Assembly (NCBI RefSeq): GCF_900100965.1
Contig: NZ_FMUJ01000003.1
Coordinates: 496,001 to 560,000, forward strand
Direction of reading: 5' to 3'
Origin: Variovorax sp. EL159
Lineage (GTDB): Bacteria > Pseudomonadota > Gammaproteobacteria > Burkholderiales > Burkholderiaceae_C
Length of the DNA stretch: 64,000 bases
This document shows positions 26,298-38,988 of this stretch, piece after piece. Every line of letters starts with the position of its first letter. The first letter of the stretch is position 1. The translations under genes were made by a program, and so were the position numbers. Below the pieces are notes generated by a model. That model made no database searches, was not told the origin of the DNA, and saw only the letters and a program-made list of their open reading frames with translations.

Positions 26298-27340
26298 CGA
26301 ACCGGTGGTGCGTAGATCAGGCCGCCTTTGCTCCAGAGGTTGTTCGAGCCGCGCGGCAGCTTGAGCACCGACTTCGGCCCGACATTGCGCTCGAACATCT
26401 CGCCGTAGTTGCCCACGGCCTTGATCGCGCGGAACGACCAGTCCTTGTCGAGGCCCAGCAGCTTGCCGAGGTCTTCACCGGTGCCGACCAGCCGTTGCTG
26501 CGCCGGGTCCTTGCTGTTGGCCTTGAGCTGGTCGGCATTGGCCTGCGTGATGCCGAATTCTTCCGCCTCGATGAGCGCGTTGGGCACCCACTTGGCAATG
26601 GCGAACCATTCGTCGTCGCCACGGCGCACCAGCGGCGCGAGCGGCTCCTTGGAGATCAGCTCGGGCAGGATGATGTAGTCGTCGGGGTTCGGCGCTTCCT
26701 TGTTGCGCAGGCCCGCCAGCGCCGAAGCATCGGTGGTGAAGGCCTGGCAGCGGCCCGAGAAGAAGGCCTTGAACGAAGCCTCGAAGCTCTCGAACACGAC
26801 GGTCTTGACCGGGATGTTCTGCGCGCGGAAGTAGTCCGACACGTTCTTCTCGTTGGTGGTGCCCGACTGCGTGCAGATGGTGGCGTTCTTCAGTTGCTTG
26901 GCACTGGTCACCTTGAGCTTCTTCGGCACCAGGAAGCCCTGGCCGTCGTAATAGGTGATGGTGGTGAAGTTGAAGCCGAGCGACGCGTCGCGCGTCAGCG
27001 TCCAGGTGGTGTTGCGCGCGAGGATGTCGATTTCGCCGGCCTGCAGGGCCGAGAAGCGCTGCTGCGAATTGAGCGGCACGAAGTCGACCTTCTTGCCGTC
27101 GCCGAGCACGGCGGCCGCGATGGCGCGGCAGGTGTCGACATCGAGGCCCGACCAGTTGCCCTGGGTGTCCGGTGCCGAGAACCCGGCCACGCCGTTGGTC
27201 ACGCCGCACTTGACGGTGCCGCGCTGCTTGACCGCATCGAGCGTCTTGCCGGCGAAGGCGGGAGCGGCAGAGGCCAAGGCGACAACGGACGCGGCGGCGA
27301 GCAGGGCCGGACGGAATCCGGCAAATCGGTTCTTCATCAT
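26294..27340 (-). CDS. aapJ: General L-amino-acid ABC transporter substrate-binding protein (AapJ-like)
   Basis: A 348-residue periplasmic binding protein with a Sec signal peptide (ALLAAASVVALASAAPAFA). The mature protein starts GKTLDAVKQRGTVKCGVTNG and continues GFSAPDTQGNWSGLDVDTCRAIAAA, as in AapJ/BztA proteins that bind glutamate, glutamine, aspartate, asparagine and other amino acids. The first of two adjacent ATGs (27340) was chosen because GAGGAG lies seven bases upstream. It is the first gene of the aapJ-aapQ-aapM run. Confidence 0.9.
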   Translation of the reverse strand: MMKNRFAGFRPALLAAASVVALASAAPAFAGKTLDAVKQRGTVKCGVTNGVAGFSAPDTQGNWSGLDVDTCRAIAAAVLGDGKKVDFVPLNSQQRFSALQAGEIDILARNTTWTLTRDASLGFNFTTITYYDGQGFLVPKKLKVTSAKQLKNATICTQSGTTNEKNVSDYFRAQNIPVKTVVFESFEASFKAFFSGRCQAFTTDASALAGLRNKEAPNPDDYIILPELISKEPLAPLVRRGDDEWFAIAKWVPNALIEAEEFGITQANADQLKANSKDPAQQRLVGTGEDLGKLLGLDKDWSFRAIKAVGNYGEMFERNVGPKSVLKLPRGSNNLWSKGGLIYAPPVR

Positions 27341-27513
27341 TGGTGTTCTCCTCAACAGTAAGCAAAAGGCAGTGTACGGGGCGACACCGCACTCTGCCAA
27401 AGAACACCGGGTTGGATGCATATGCCGGCGATTCGCCCCTCATCCAGCGCCCGAAAGCGCCGGCGGTTCACTACCATACGGCCCTCGAATCACTCTCAAA
27501 TGGAATCAACACA

Positions 27514-27909
27514 ATGGTCAAATCCGACGACACCGGCAAGTTCATCCTGCGCGTTTCGCTTGGCGTCCTGATCCTGCTGCACGGCATCGCCAAGCTGCAG
27601 GGTGGCGTCGGCTTCATTTCCGGCATGCTGGCCCAGCATGGCCTGCCGGGCGCGCTGGCCTACCTGGTCTACATCGGCGAGGTGGTGGCGCCCGTGCTGC
27701 TGATCATCGGGCTCTACACGCGGCCCGCTGCATGGATCGTCGCGATCAACATGCTGGTGGCCTTTGCGCTGGTCCACATGAAGGACCTGACGGCGCTCGG
27801 CAAGCAAGGCGGCTGGGCACTGGAACTGCAGGGCATGTTCCTGTTCGCGGCACTGGCCCTCGCGTTCATGGGTGGCGGCCGCTTCGCCCTGAGCAGCAAG
27901 TACAACTGA
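27514..27909 (+). CDS. DoxX family membrane protein
   Basis: A 131-residue protein with four membrane helices and the DoxX hallmark LRVSLGVLILLHGIAKLQGG near the N-terminus. DoxX proteins are small inner-membrane proteins linked to quinone redox or thiol oxidation, but the role of most bacterial members is not established. The ATG follows a short AT-rich stretch. The gene is monocistronic, with def converging 10 bases after its stop. Confidence 0.85.
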   Translation: MVKSDDTGKFILRVSLGVLILLHGIAKLQGGVGFISGMLAQHGLPGALAYLVYIGEVVAPVLLIIGLYTRPAAWIVAINMLVAFALVHMKDLTALGKQGGWALELQGMFLFAALALAFMGGGRFALSSKYN

Positions 27910-27919
27910 GCGAGCTCAG

Positions 27920-28459
27920 TCAGTCGTCATCGGCTGCATCGAGGCCTGGGAACAGGACCTCGGTGTAGCCGAAACGCGAGAAATCGCGCACCCGCATCGG
28001 GTAGAGCTTGCCCAGCAGGTGGTCGACTTCATGCTGCACCACACGCGCATGAAAACCGCTCGCGACCCGGTCGATCGGGTCGCCGTAGAGGTCGAAGCCG
28101 GTATAGCGGACATTGGCAAAGCGCGGCACCACGCCGCGCAGGCCCGGCACCGAAAGACATCCCTCCCAACCCTCTTCCTCTTCATCGCTCAGCGGGGTGA
28201 TGACGGGGTTGAGCAGCACCGTGCGGGGCACCGGTGGTGCATCGGGATAGCGGGGGTTGACGATGTCGGTGCCGAAGATCACGAGTTGCTGATCGACGCC
28301 GATTTGCGGAGCCGCAAGGCCCGCGCCGTTGACGGCATGCATCGTCTCGAACATGTCGCGCACCAGCAGGTGCAGCTCGTCGGTGTCGAAGGCGGCGACC
28401 GGCTGCGCGATGCGCAGCAGCCGGGGGTCGCCCATCTTGAGGATTTCGCGGATGGCCAT
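27920..28459 (-). CDS. def: Peptide deformylase
   Basis: Removes the N-formyl group from nascent polypeptides. The 179-residue enzyme has all three motifs: [10 protein letters not shown] at 45-54, EGCLSVPG with metal ligand C101, and QHEVDHL with H143, E144 and H147. The internal [18 protein letters not shown] and the long acidic EEEE turn place it in the type common in Burkholderiales, where several def copies are usual. It is not next to fmt, so this may be an accessory copy. Confidence 0.94.
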   Translation of the reverse strand: MAIREILKMGDPRLLRIAQPVAAFDTDELHLLVRDMFETMHAVNGAGLAAPQIGVDQQLVIFGTDIVNPRYPDAPPVPRTVLLNPVITPLSDEEEEGWEGCLSVPGLRGVVPRFANVRYTGFDLYGDPIDRVASGFHARVVQHEVDHLLGKLYPMRVRDFSRFGYTEVLFPGLDAADDD

Positions 28460-28512
28460 GGCGCGATTATCGCGACGCTGCGCGACCTCACAGCACCATC
28501 AGGACGCGAAGG

Positions 28513-28947
28513 TCACTGATCGCGGACTGGGTTCGTCGTACTGTGGATCGGCGTGCCCGGCAGGTTGGGCAACGCCGGCCGGCCGGTCGCCGGAAGCCCG
28601 CCCGGACGGACGGGTTGGGCTGGAATCCCGACGACAGGAGGACGCGGGTAGTTGCCCGGTCGCACGCCCCCTGGATACGGGTATCCGGGCCTGTTGTAGT
28701 AGGGGCGACGGTCGTAGTAGGGACGGTCGTAGTACGAGGGGCGGCGCTCGTAGTAGCCCCCGCCGTTGATATAGACCGGTGCCGGTTGGACGACCACTGG
28801 CGCGGGATCGGTGTAGTAACCGCCCGAGGAATAACCTCCGCCAGCGTAGCCCCCGCCGTAATAGGGATCGCCTGGAACGGCGCAACCGGTCAGCAGCACG
28901 AGGCCGCCGAGGGCGATGGTGGCACCAAGAACACGAATTTTTTGCAT
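28513..28947 (-). CDS. Tyr/Gly/Pro-rich lipoprotein
   Basis: A 144-residue protein with a lipoprotein signal ending in LLTGC. The mature part is low-complexity: GGGYAGGGYSSGGYY, then YYDRPYYDRRPYYNRPGYPY repeats, then a Pro-rich tail. It is probably an outer-membrane-anchored, disordered surface or stress protein; similar sequences in Betaproteobacteria have no assigned role. It has an AGGAG site and its own 115-base upstream gap. Confidence 0.8.
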   Translation of the reverse strand: MQKIRVLGATIALGGLVLLTGCAVPGDPYYGGGYAGGGYSSGGYYTDPAPVVVQPAPVYINGGGYYERRPSYYDRPYYDRRPYYNRPGYPYPGGVRPGNYPRPPVVGIPAQPVRPGGLPATGRPALPNLPGTPIHSTTNPVRDQ

Positions 28948-29062
28948 GAGGGTCTCTCCTTATTGGCCTTCAGTTTGCTTTCAACGCCAGGTTGTAGACC
29001 CTGTTGACTGCGGCAGGATGAAGTCGCGTAACGGCCGGTAAAGAGAGCCCGCCGCTACGTCT

Positions 29063-32282
<3,220 letters not shown>

Positions 32283-32295
32283 GAGGCCGCCCGCT

Positions 32296-35200
32296 TCAAG
32301 CAGCCTCGACCATCGAGGCCGCCGACTCCATGTCGACCGCGACGATCCGCGACACGCCCTGCTCCTGCATCGTCACGCCGATCAGCTGCTCGGCCATTTC
32401 CATGGCGATCTTGTTGTGGCTGATGAAGAGGAACTGGGTTTCGCGGCTCATGGCGGTCACGAGTTTGGCATAGCGCTCGGTGTTCGCGTCGTCCAGCGGC
32501 GCGTCCACTTCGTCCAACAGACAGAAAGGCGCCGGGTTGAGCTGGAAGATCGCAAACACCAGCGCAATGGCCGTGAGCGCCTTCTCACCGCCCGACAGCA
32601 GGTGGATGGTCTGGTTCTTCTTGCCGGGTGGCTGCGCCAGCACCTGCACGCCGGCATCGAGGATTTCGTCGCCCGTCATCACGAGCCGCGCATTGCCGCC
32701 GCCGAACAGCTCGGGGAACATGCGGCTGAAGTGGTCGTTGACGATCTTGAAGGTGCCGCCCAGCAGGTCGCGCGTTTCGGCGTCGATCTTGCGAATGGCG
32801 TCTTCGAGCGTGCCGATGGCTTCGTTCAGGTCGGCCGATTGCGCGTCGAGGAAGGTCTTGCGCTCGCTCGCAATGGCGAGCTCATCGAGCGCGGCAAGGT
32901 TCACCGCACCCAGCGCAACAACTTCGCGGTTGAGGCGGTCGATTTCGCTTTGCAGGCCGGTCAGGCGCACCTTGTCGGTCTCGATCGAGAGCGCCACGGC
33001 TTCGAGATCGGCGCCTGCATCGTCCAGCAGTTGCTGGTACTGCTCGACGCCCAGGCGCGCGGCCTGTTCCTTGAGCTGGAACTCGGTGATGCGCTGGCGC
33101 AGCGGATCGAGTTCGCGTTCGAGTTGCAGGCGGCGCTCGTCGCTCGCGCGCAGCTTGAGCGTGAGGTCGTCGTACTGGCTGCGCGAGGCGCCCAGCGAGG
33201 CTTCGCGTTCGAGCTTGAGCGACAGCGCGTCCTGCAGGCCAGCCTGTGCGGCGGCATCGGACAGGCGGCTCAGTTCGGCGCGGGCGCGCTCGTCTTCGTC
33301 GGTGAGCGCCACGACCTGTTGCGAGGCGGTTTCGATGGCGCGGTTGAGTTCGGCGCGGCGCGCTTCGAGCGTGCGCTGCGAAAAAGTCGCTTCCTGCGCC
33401 TGGCGCTCCAGGCTGCGGTGCTGCTCGCGGCTGGCATTCAACGCACGGCCGGCATCGATGACGCGCTCGTCCAGCTGGGCGTGGCGCTCCTGGCTGTCGG
33501 CCAGCTGCATGTCGAGCTCTTCGAAGCGGCCTTCGGCGGCGATGCGCTTTTCTTGCAGTTCTTCGAGCTGTGCGTCGACTTCGCCAAGGTCGGAGGCCAG
33601 TTGCTCGCTGCGCGCGCGGGTCTGCTCGGCCAGCTGCGTCATGCGCAGCGTCTCGACCTGCTGCTCGTGCGCGCGCGACTGCGTGTCGGCGGCTTCGCGC
33701 CGTGCGGTCACAAGGCGCGAGGCGGCATCGCCATAGGCGGCTTCGGCACGGATCAGCGCGGTGCGCGCTTCTTCGTTGATGAGCGTCTGGGCGCGCAGCT
33801 GCCGCTCCAGGTTTTCCATTTCCTGCTGGCGCGCCAGCAGGCCGGCCTGCTCGGAATCGGGTGCGTAGAAGTTGACGCTGTGCGAAGACACGGCATGGCC
33901 GCTCTGCACATAGATGACTTCGCCGGGCTGCAGCGTGGCGCGCTGCGCCAGTGCGTCCTCGAAGCTCGAAGCCGTGTAGCAGCCGTGGAGCCAGTCGGTC
34001 AGCAGCGCCTGCTGGCCCGCGTCGTTCAGGCGCAGGAGGCTCGACAGGCGCGGCAGCGTGCCTGCGTCTTGCGGCACACCGGCGGCCGGCGGGCTGTAGA
34101 AGGCCAGCTTGGCGGGCGGCGCGTCGTTGCCGAAGGCGCGCACCATCTCGAGCCGGCTGACTTCGAGCGCACCCAGGCGCTCGCGCAATGCGGCTTCGAG
34201 TGCGCTTTCCCAGCCCTGCTCGATGTGGATGCGGCTCCACACGCCCTGCAACCCGTCGAGGCCATGCTTGGCCAGCCAGGGGGCCAGCTTGCCGTCGGTC
34301 TTGACCTTTTCCTGCAACGCACGCAGCGCTTCGAGGCGCGCCGAGAACTCCGCGTGGCGGGCGCCCTCGGTGTTGACGGCCTGCTGCTTCGCACGGCGAT
34401 CGTCGTCGAGTTGCGGCACGGCTTCCTGCAGCTCCTGCAGGCGCGCGTCGGCTTCACTGGCGACTTCCTGTGCGGCAGCCAGTTGCTCCTGCATTTCGAG
34501 CAGGCGCGCTTCGTCGGGCGCAGCCAGCGCGCTCTGGTCGGCGCGCAGGCGTTCGCTGCGCTGCGTGAGCTGGCGGCTCTGGTCTTCGATGTTGCGCTGG
34601 TCGGCGGCCAGCACCTGGATCTGCTGCTGCACCTGCGACACGGTCGTGCGCTGGGCATTGGCCTCGTCTTGCGCGCGCTGCACGGCTTCTTCGAGCTCGG
34701 GCATGCGCGCGTCGTGTTCTTCGAGCTGCGCGGCCAGCAGGATCGCCTGCTCTTCGGCGTCCACGCCCTGCCCGGCCAGCGTTTCGATCTCGGTTTCGGC
34801 GTCGGTGCGGCGCGTGCCCCATTGGCCCATCTGTTCGCGCAACTGCACCAGGCGCTGTTCGACGCGCTGGCGGCCTTCGACCACGAAGCGAATCTCGCCT
34901 TCGAGCCGGCCCACCTCGGCACTGGCTTCGTAGAGCTTGCCCTGCGCCTGGTTGACCTGGTCACCGGCCGCGTAGTGGGCCTGGCGCACGGTCTCGAGCT
35001 CGGATTCGATGCGGCGCAGATCGGCGGTGCGCGATTCGAGGTCGTTGATGGCCTTTTCGGAATCGGCCTTGATCTTGGCTTGGTCGCTGTCGCTTTCGCT
35101 GCGCTTCAGAAACCACAGCTGATGCTGCTTCTTGGTGGCTTCGCCCTGCAGCGTGTTGTAGCGCGCGGCCACCTCGGCCTGCTTCTCGAGCTTTTCGAGG

Positions 35201-35811
35201 TTGGCGTTGAGCTCGCGAAGAATGTCTTCGACCCGCACGAGGTTTTCGCGCGTGTCGCCCAGGCGGTTTTCGGTCTCGCGACGGCGCTCCTTGTACTTGG
35301 AGACACCAGCCGCCTCTTCGAGGAACAGGCGCAGTTCTTCGGGCTTGGATTCGATGATCCGGCTGATCGTGCCCTGGCCGATGATCGCGTAGGCGCGCGG
35401 GCCGAGGCCGGTGCCCAGGAACACGTCCTGCACGTCGCGCCGGCGCACCGGCTGGTTGTTGATGTAGTAGCTGCTGGTGCCGTCGCGCGTGAGCACGCGC
35501 CGCACCGCGATTTCGCCGAACTGGTTCCATTGGCCGCCGGCGCGGTGGTCGGCGTTGTCGAACACCAGTTCCACGCTCGAACGGCTGGCCTGCTTGCGGG
35601 TGGTCGTGCCGTTGAAGATCACGTCCTGCATCGACTCGCCGCGCAGCTCCGAGGCACGCGACTCGCCCAGCACCCAACGCACCGCATCCATGATGTTCGA
35701 CTTGCCGCAACCATTGGGTCCGACCACGCCGACCAGTTGGCCCGGCAGCAGGAAGTTGGTGGGTTCGGCGAACGACTTGAAGCCCGAAAGCTTGATGGAA
35801 TTAAGACGCAC
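32296..35811 (-). CDS. smc: Chromosome segregation ATPase SMC
   Basis: A 1171-residue condensin subunit. The N-terminal head has Walker A GPNGCGKSNIMDAVRWVLGE; two long coiled coils (about 170-500 and 660-1000) flank the hinge (KLAPWLAKHGLDGLQGVWSRI onward); the C-terminal head has the signature LLSGGEKALTAIAL and Walker B CLLDEVDAPLDD. It compacts and segregates the chromosome with ScpA and ScpB, which are not in this window. zipA follows after 13 bases. Confidence 0.97.
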   Translation of the reverse strand: MRLNSIKLSGFKSFAEPTNFLLPGQLVGVVGPNGCGKSNIMDAVRWVLGESRASELRGESMQDVIFNGTTTRKQASRSSVELVFDNADHRAGGQWNQFGEIAVRRVLTRDGTSSYYINNQPVRRRDVQDVFLGTGLGPRAYAIIGQGTISRIIESKPEELRLFLEEAAGVSKYKERRRETENRLGDTRENLVRVEDILRELNANLEKLEKQAEVAARYNTLQGEATKKQHQLWFLKRSESDSDQAKIKADSEKAINDLESRTADLRRIESELETVRQAHYAAGDQVNQAQGKLYEASAEVGRLEGEIRFVVEGRQRVEQRLVQLREQMGQWGTRRTDAETEIETLAGQGVDAEEQAILLAAQLEEHDARMPELEEAVQRAQDEANAQRTTVSQVQQQIQVLAADQRNIEDQSRQLTQRSERLRADQSALAAPDEARLLEMQEQLAAAQEVASEADARLQELQEAVPQLDDDRRAKQQAVNTEGARHAEFSARLEALRALQEKVKTDGKLAPWLAKHGLDGLQGVWSRIHIEQGWESALEAALRERLGALEVSRLEMVRAFGNDAPPAKLAFYSPPAAGVPQDAGTLPRLSSLLRLNDAGQQALLTDWLHGCYTASSFEDALAQRATLQPGEVIYVQSGHAVSSHSVNFYAPDSEQAGLLARQQEMENLERQLRAQTLINEEARTALIRAEAAYGDAASRLVTARREAADTQSRAHEQQVETLRMTQLAEQTRARSEQLASDLGEVDAQLEELQEKRIAAEGRFEELDMQLADSQERHAQLDERVIDAGRALNASREQHRSLERQAQEATFSQRTLEARRAELNRAIETASQQVVALTDEDERARAELSRLSDAAAQAGLQDALSLKLEREASLGASRSQYDDLTLKLRASDERRLQLERELDPLRQRITEFQLKEQAARLGVEQYQQLLDDAGADLEAVALSIETDKVRLTGLQSEIDRLNREVVALGAVNLAALDELAIASERKTFLDAQSADLNEAIGTLEDAIRKIDAETRDLLGGTFKIVNDHFSRMFPELFGGGNARLVMTGDEILDAGVQVLAQPPGKKNQTIHLLSGGEKALTAIALVFAIFQLNPAPFCLLDEVDAPLDDANTERYAKLVTAMSRETQFLFISHNKIAMEMAEQLIGVTMQEQGVSRIVAVDMESAASMVEAA

Positions 35812-35925
35812 GACTTGTCGGCCTGCCTTGGCATAGCGCCAAGGTATTGATTTGTAAGGAAAATTGCACGGGCCTGCAGGCTTGCAGCAGGCCGCCGCCC
35901 CAGTTGTGGATGATAACGTCAGGGC

Positions 35926-36687
35926 ATGAGCGATTCCTTGGTTTCACCCCCCCTTGCGGCGCGACGCATTTGCCTGCAGGCAGGCGTCATTGCCCTGCTC
36001 GGCCTGGCCGGCTGTTCGTCGGTCCGCTCCACCGATCGCGCCGAGCCTTATGCCAGCCACGAGTGGCTGCAGTCCGGTGCCAACCGCATTGCCAGCCTTT
36101 CGTTGCGCGACAACCTGCAATCGGTCCGGCGCGTGCAGAACACCCTTTACCGGCGCAACCCGCGCGAATGGCGCAAATCGGCGCCCAGCATGGACGAAGC
36201 CACCCAGCGCACCTGGGACGCGGTGCTGAAAGACGGCACCCTGCCCGAGCTGCATGGCGCCACCGGCATCGACGCCGTCCGGCTGGCCTTCGAGACCGGT
36301 CCGCAGGCCTACCAGGGCGACCGCGTCGCGGCGCTGGTGTACGGCTGGACCACGATGCTCAAGCAGGCCAACGGCAACACCTGGGACCAGACCATGATCG
36401 ACGGCATCGACGCCGAGAACAGCTACCGGGTGGCCCGCAACTTCGAGATCTCGCTCTGGCTGATCTCTTCCAAGACCGGCCCCGACGGCCAGCCGCTGCT
36501 GCTGGCCACCGAGATCAGCGACCGCGGCCGCAACCTCGTGGCCGACCGCGAACTGTCGAAGGTGATCGCGCGGCTCGACCTGCTGGCCGCCCAGGCCGAC
36601 GAGAAGTACCGCCGCGCGGCGCTCGACTTTGGCCAGAACTGGATCATGGGCGTGGTCATGCCGCTCTTCACACTGGTGCCCAAGTAG
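35926..36687 (+). CDS. Hypothetical lipoprotein
   Basis: A 253-residue protein whose N-terminus (RICLQAGVIALLGLAGC) is a lipoprotein signal with lipobox LAGC. The mature domain is mixed alpha/beta with no motif I recognise (ESYRVARNFEISLWLISSKTG is the most regular part). It is divergent from smc. A GATAAC box 8 bases before the ATG suggests a near-leaderless transcript. Conserved hypothetical. Confidence 0.8.
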   Translation: MSDSLVSPPLAARRICLQAGVIALLGLAGCSSVRSTDRAEPYASHEWLQSGANRIASLSLRDNLQSVRRVQNTLYRRNPREWRKSAPSMDEATQRTWDAVLKDGTLPELHGATGIDAVRLAFETGPQAYQGDRVAALVYGWTTMLKQANGNTWDQTMIDGIDAENSYRVARNFEISLWLISSKTGPDGQPLLLATEISDRGRNLVADRELSKVIARLDLLAAQADEKYRRAALDFGQNWIMGVVMPLFTLVPK

Positions 36688-36831
36688 GCCGGCAGGATCG
36701 ACCGGAAAAAAGATGTTTCCTTAGGCACGCGCCTTGCTGCAGACCATTGCCCAGCGTGGCTCACAGAAAAAGCAGGCCCCTAGAATGAATCCGCCCTTCA
36801 CCCCTCAACCCATTCGAGGCAGCAGCAACTC

Positions 36832-37524
36832 ATGAGCTCCATCAATTTCATCGGCGGCGAAAAAGGCGGTGTCGGCAAGTCGGTCACGGCGCGCGTGCTG
36901 GCGCAGTACTTCATCGACCACAGCCGTCCGTTCACCGGCTTCGACACCGACCGCTCGCACAGTTCGTTCACCCGCTTCTACGAAGGCTTCGCCTCGCCCG
37001 TGGTGGTCGACAGCTTCGAAGGACTCGACACCGTCGTGAATGGCTTCGAGGCCAACCCGCAGCAGAGCGTGATCGTCGACCTCGCAGCGCAGACGCTCGC
37101 ACCGCTGTCGCGCTGGATCAAGGAATCCGACCTCTTCGACGTCTTCGCCGAGATCGGCGTGACCGTCAATTTCTGGCACGTGCTGGACGATGGCAAGGAC
37201 TCGACCGACTTGCTCGGCACGCTGATCGACACCTTCGGCAACCGGCCCAACTACATCGTGGTGCAGAACTATGGCCGCGGCAGCGACTTCGGCATGCTGC
37301 TGGGCTCGCAGTCGCTCTCCAAGGCCACCGCCAACGGCGCGCGCGTGATTGCGCTTCCGCGTTTGCACGAAGCCAGCATGCGGAAGATCGATGCACAGAA
37401 CACCAGCTTCTGGAAGGCCGTGAACGACCGCGAAGGGGCGCATGCGCTGGGGCTGCTCGAACGGCAGCGTGTGAAGTCGTGGCTGGCGACGGTCTACGCG
37501 GCGTTCGATACCTTGCCGCTGTAG
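36832..37524 (+). CDS. Orphan ParA/MinD-like P-loop ATPase
   Basis: A 230-residue SIMIBI-class ATPase with the deviant Walker A motif GGEKGGVGKS at 8-17, including the signature lysine K11 that marks ParA/MinD dimers, and a Walker B-like SVIVDLAAQT. There is no parB, minC or plasmid replication gene nearby and no N-terminal DNA-binding domain, so it is not an obvious segregation system. Related stand-alone proteins are often called mobilisation or nucleotide-binding proteins. Own upstream gap of 144 bases with a TAGAAT box at 36781-36786. Confidence 0.8.
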   Translation: MSSINFIGGEKGGVGKSVTARVLAQYFIDHSRPFTGFDTDRSHSSFTRFYEGFASPVVVDSFEGLDTVVNGFEANPQQSVIVDLAAQTLAPLSRWIKESDLFDVFAEIGVTVNFWHVLDDGKDSTDLLGTLIDTFGNRPNYIVVQNYGRGSDFGMLLGSQSLSKATANGARVIALPRLHEASMRKIDAQNTSFWKAVNDREGAHALGLLERQRVKSWLATVYAAFDTLPL

Positions 37525-37584
37525 TTCTGTAGTTCTGAAGGGGTGCCTGCCGATCGCAGCACCCCGGACAAGACCCGAAAGCCG

Positions 37585-38988
37585 CTACTCGGCGACAGCG
37601 CCCCCACCCAAGGCCTTGTAGAGCGTCATCGTCGCATTGAGCTGGTTCAACCGGTTCTGGGCCAGCGACACCTCGGCCGCACGGCGCCTGTCCTTGGCGT
37701 CCAGCACCGGCTGCAGCGCCGTCGCACCCGCCTTGTAGCGCACCTCGGACAGCGTCTCCGCGCGCTGCGCCTGCTGCAAAGCCAGCACCAGTTTTCCGCT
37801 CTCGTCGCGCAGTTGCGTGCGTGACGACAGCGCGTTCTCCACTTCGGACAGCGCCGTGTACAGCGACTGGCGAAAGCCCAGCACGGCCTCTTCGTATTGC
37901 GCCTGCGAAACGGCCACGGTCATCCGCGCCGTGTTCCATTGCAGAAACGGCAGCGCCAACCCTGCACCGAGCGTGCCGACCGGGTTCTTCAGCAGATCGC
38001 CCAACGCGGTGCTCGACGTGCCCAGTGAACCGGTGAGGCTCAGCGTCGGATAGAAGCCGGTGCGCGTTGCATCGACGTTGGCCAGTGCACCGCGCAGGCG
38101 CAGCTCGGCCGCGCGCAGGTCGGGGCGACGGCCCAGCAGGCTCGCGGGCAAACCTGCATCGATCCCCGGCAGTTCGGCAACCGGCAACTGCAAGGGCTCC
38201 ACCGCCATCGCCTCGGGCGGCCGGTCGAACAGGATCGCCAGCGCGTTGCGTGCCTCGACACGCTGCTGCAGCAGTTGCGTGTGCGCGGCTTCCTGGCTCG
38301 CCAGGTTCTGGCCCGCCTGCGCCACGTCCAGCCCCGACACGGCTCCGGCGGCGTACTTCACGCGCACCAGCGCCAGAATGCGCCGACCGTCCTCGATGCC
38401 CGCTTCGCTCAAGGCGATGCGCTGGTTCAGGTAGCCGGTCTGCCAATACAGTCCGGCCGTGGTGCCCACGAGCGCAAGTGCCGTGGCTTGGCGGTCGGAC
38501 TCGGTCGCTTTCAGCTCCCAATCGGCGGCACTGCGCAATGCGGCGAGCCGTCCCCACAGGTCGATCTCGTAGCTCAGCGTGATCTGCGTGCTGGATGTGG
38601 TGCCCGCCACGCCGCCACGCTTCAGGTCGTAGCCACGGCTCGTGCCGGTCTGCCCCGCCACGCCCGGCGTGAGGTTCGTGTTCGCAAGACCAGCCTGCAA
38701 CTGCGCGCGCTGCACGCGAATGCCCGCTGCGGCAAGGTTGTTGTTGGTGCTCAGCGCGCTGTCGATCACGGCGTCGAGCTGGCGGTCGTTGAAGGCTGTC
38801 CACCAGCGGGTCGCAGGCATCGCCGCGGCATTCATCGCGGCCGGCTGCGGCGCTTTCTGCTGCTGCCATGCCTGCGGCATTTCGATCGGCCGCTGCGCGC
38901 GCTGCTCCGGCTGGAACGCGGTGCACCCGGCAAGCGCCGCCGCGATGGCGACTGCCCCAAGTCGCAAGCAACAACGCGCGCTACTCAC
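37585..38988 (-). CDS. Outer membrane efflux lipoprotein, NodT/OprM family
   Basis: A 467-residue TolC-like channel lipoprotein with lipobox LAGC at the N-terminus and the duplicated outer membrane efflux domain: long coiled coils, the ISYEIDLWG-type motif (LSYEIDLWGRLAALR) and SLLGRRPDLRAAE. It exports substrates through the outer membrane as partner of the MacAB-type pump encoded just upstream; its start overlaps the macB stop by 8 bases. Confidence 0.92.
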   Translation of the reverse strand: MSSARCCLRLGAVAIAAALAGCTAFQPEQRAQRPIEMPQAWQQQKAPQPAAMNAAAMPATRWWTAFNDRQLDAVIDSALSTNNNLAAAGIRVQRAQLQAGLANTNLTPGVAGQTGTSRGYDLKRGGVAGTTSSTQITLSYEIDLWGRLAALRSAADWELKATESDRQATALALVGTTAGLYWQTGYLNQRIALSEAGIEDGRRILALVRVKYAAGAVSGLDVAQAGQNLASQEAAHTQLLQQRVEARNALAILFDRPPEAMAVEPLQLPVAELPGIDAGLPASLLGRRPDLRAAELRLRGALANVDATRTGFYPTLSLTGSLGTSSTALGDLLKNPVGTLGAGLALPFLQWNTARMTVAVSQAQYEEAVLGFRQSLYTALSEVENALSSRTQLRDESGKLVLALQQAQRAETLSEVRYKAGATALQPVLDAKDRRRAAEVSLAQNRLNQLNATMTLYKALGGGAVAE

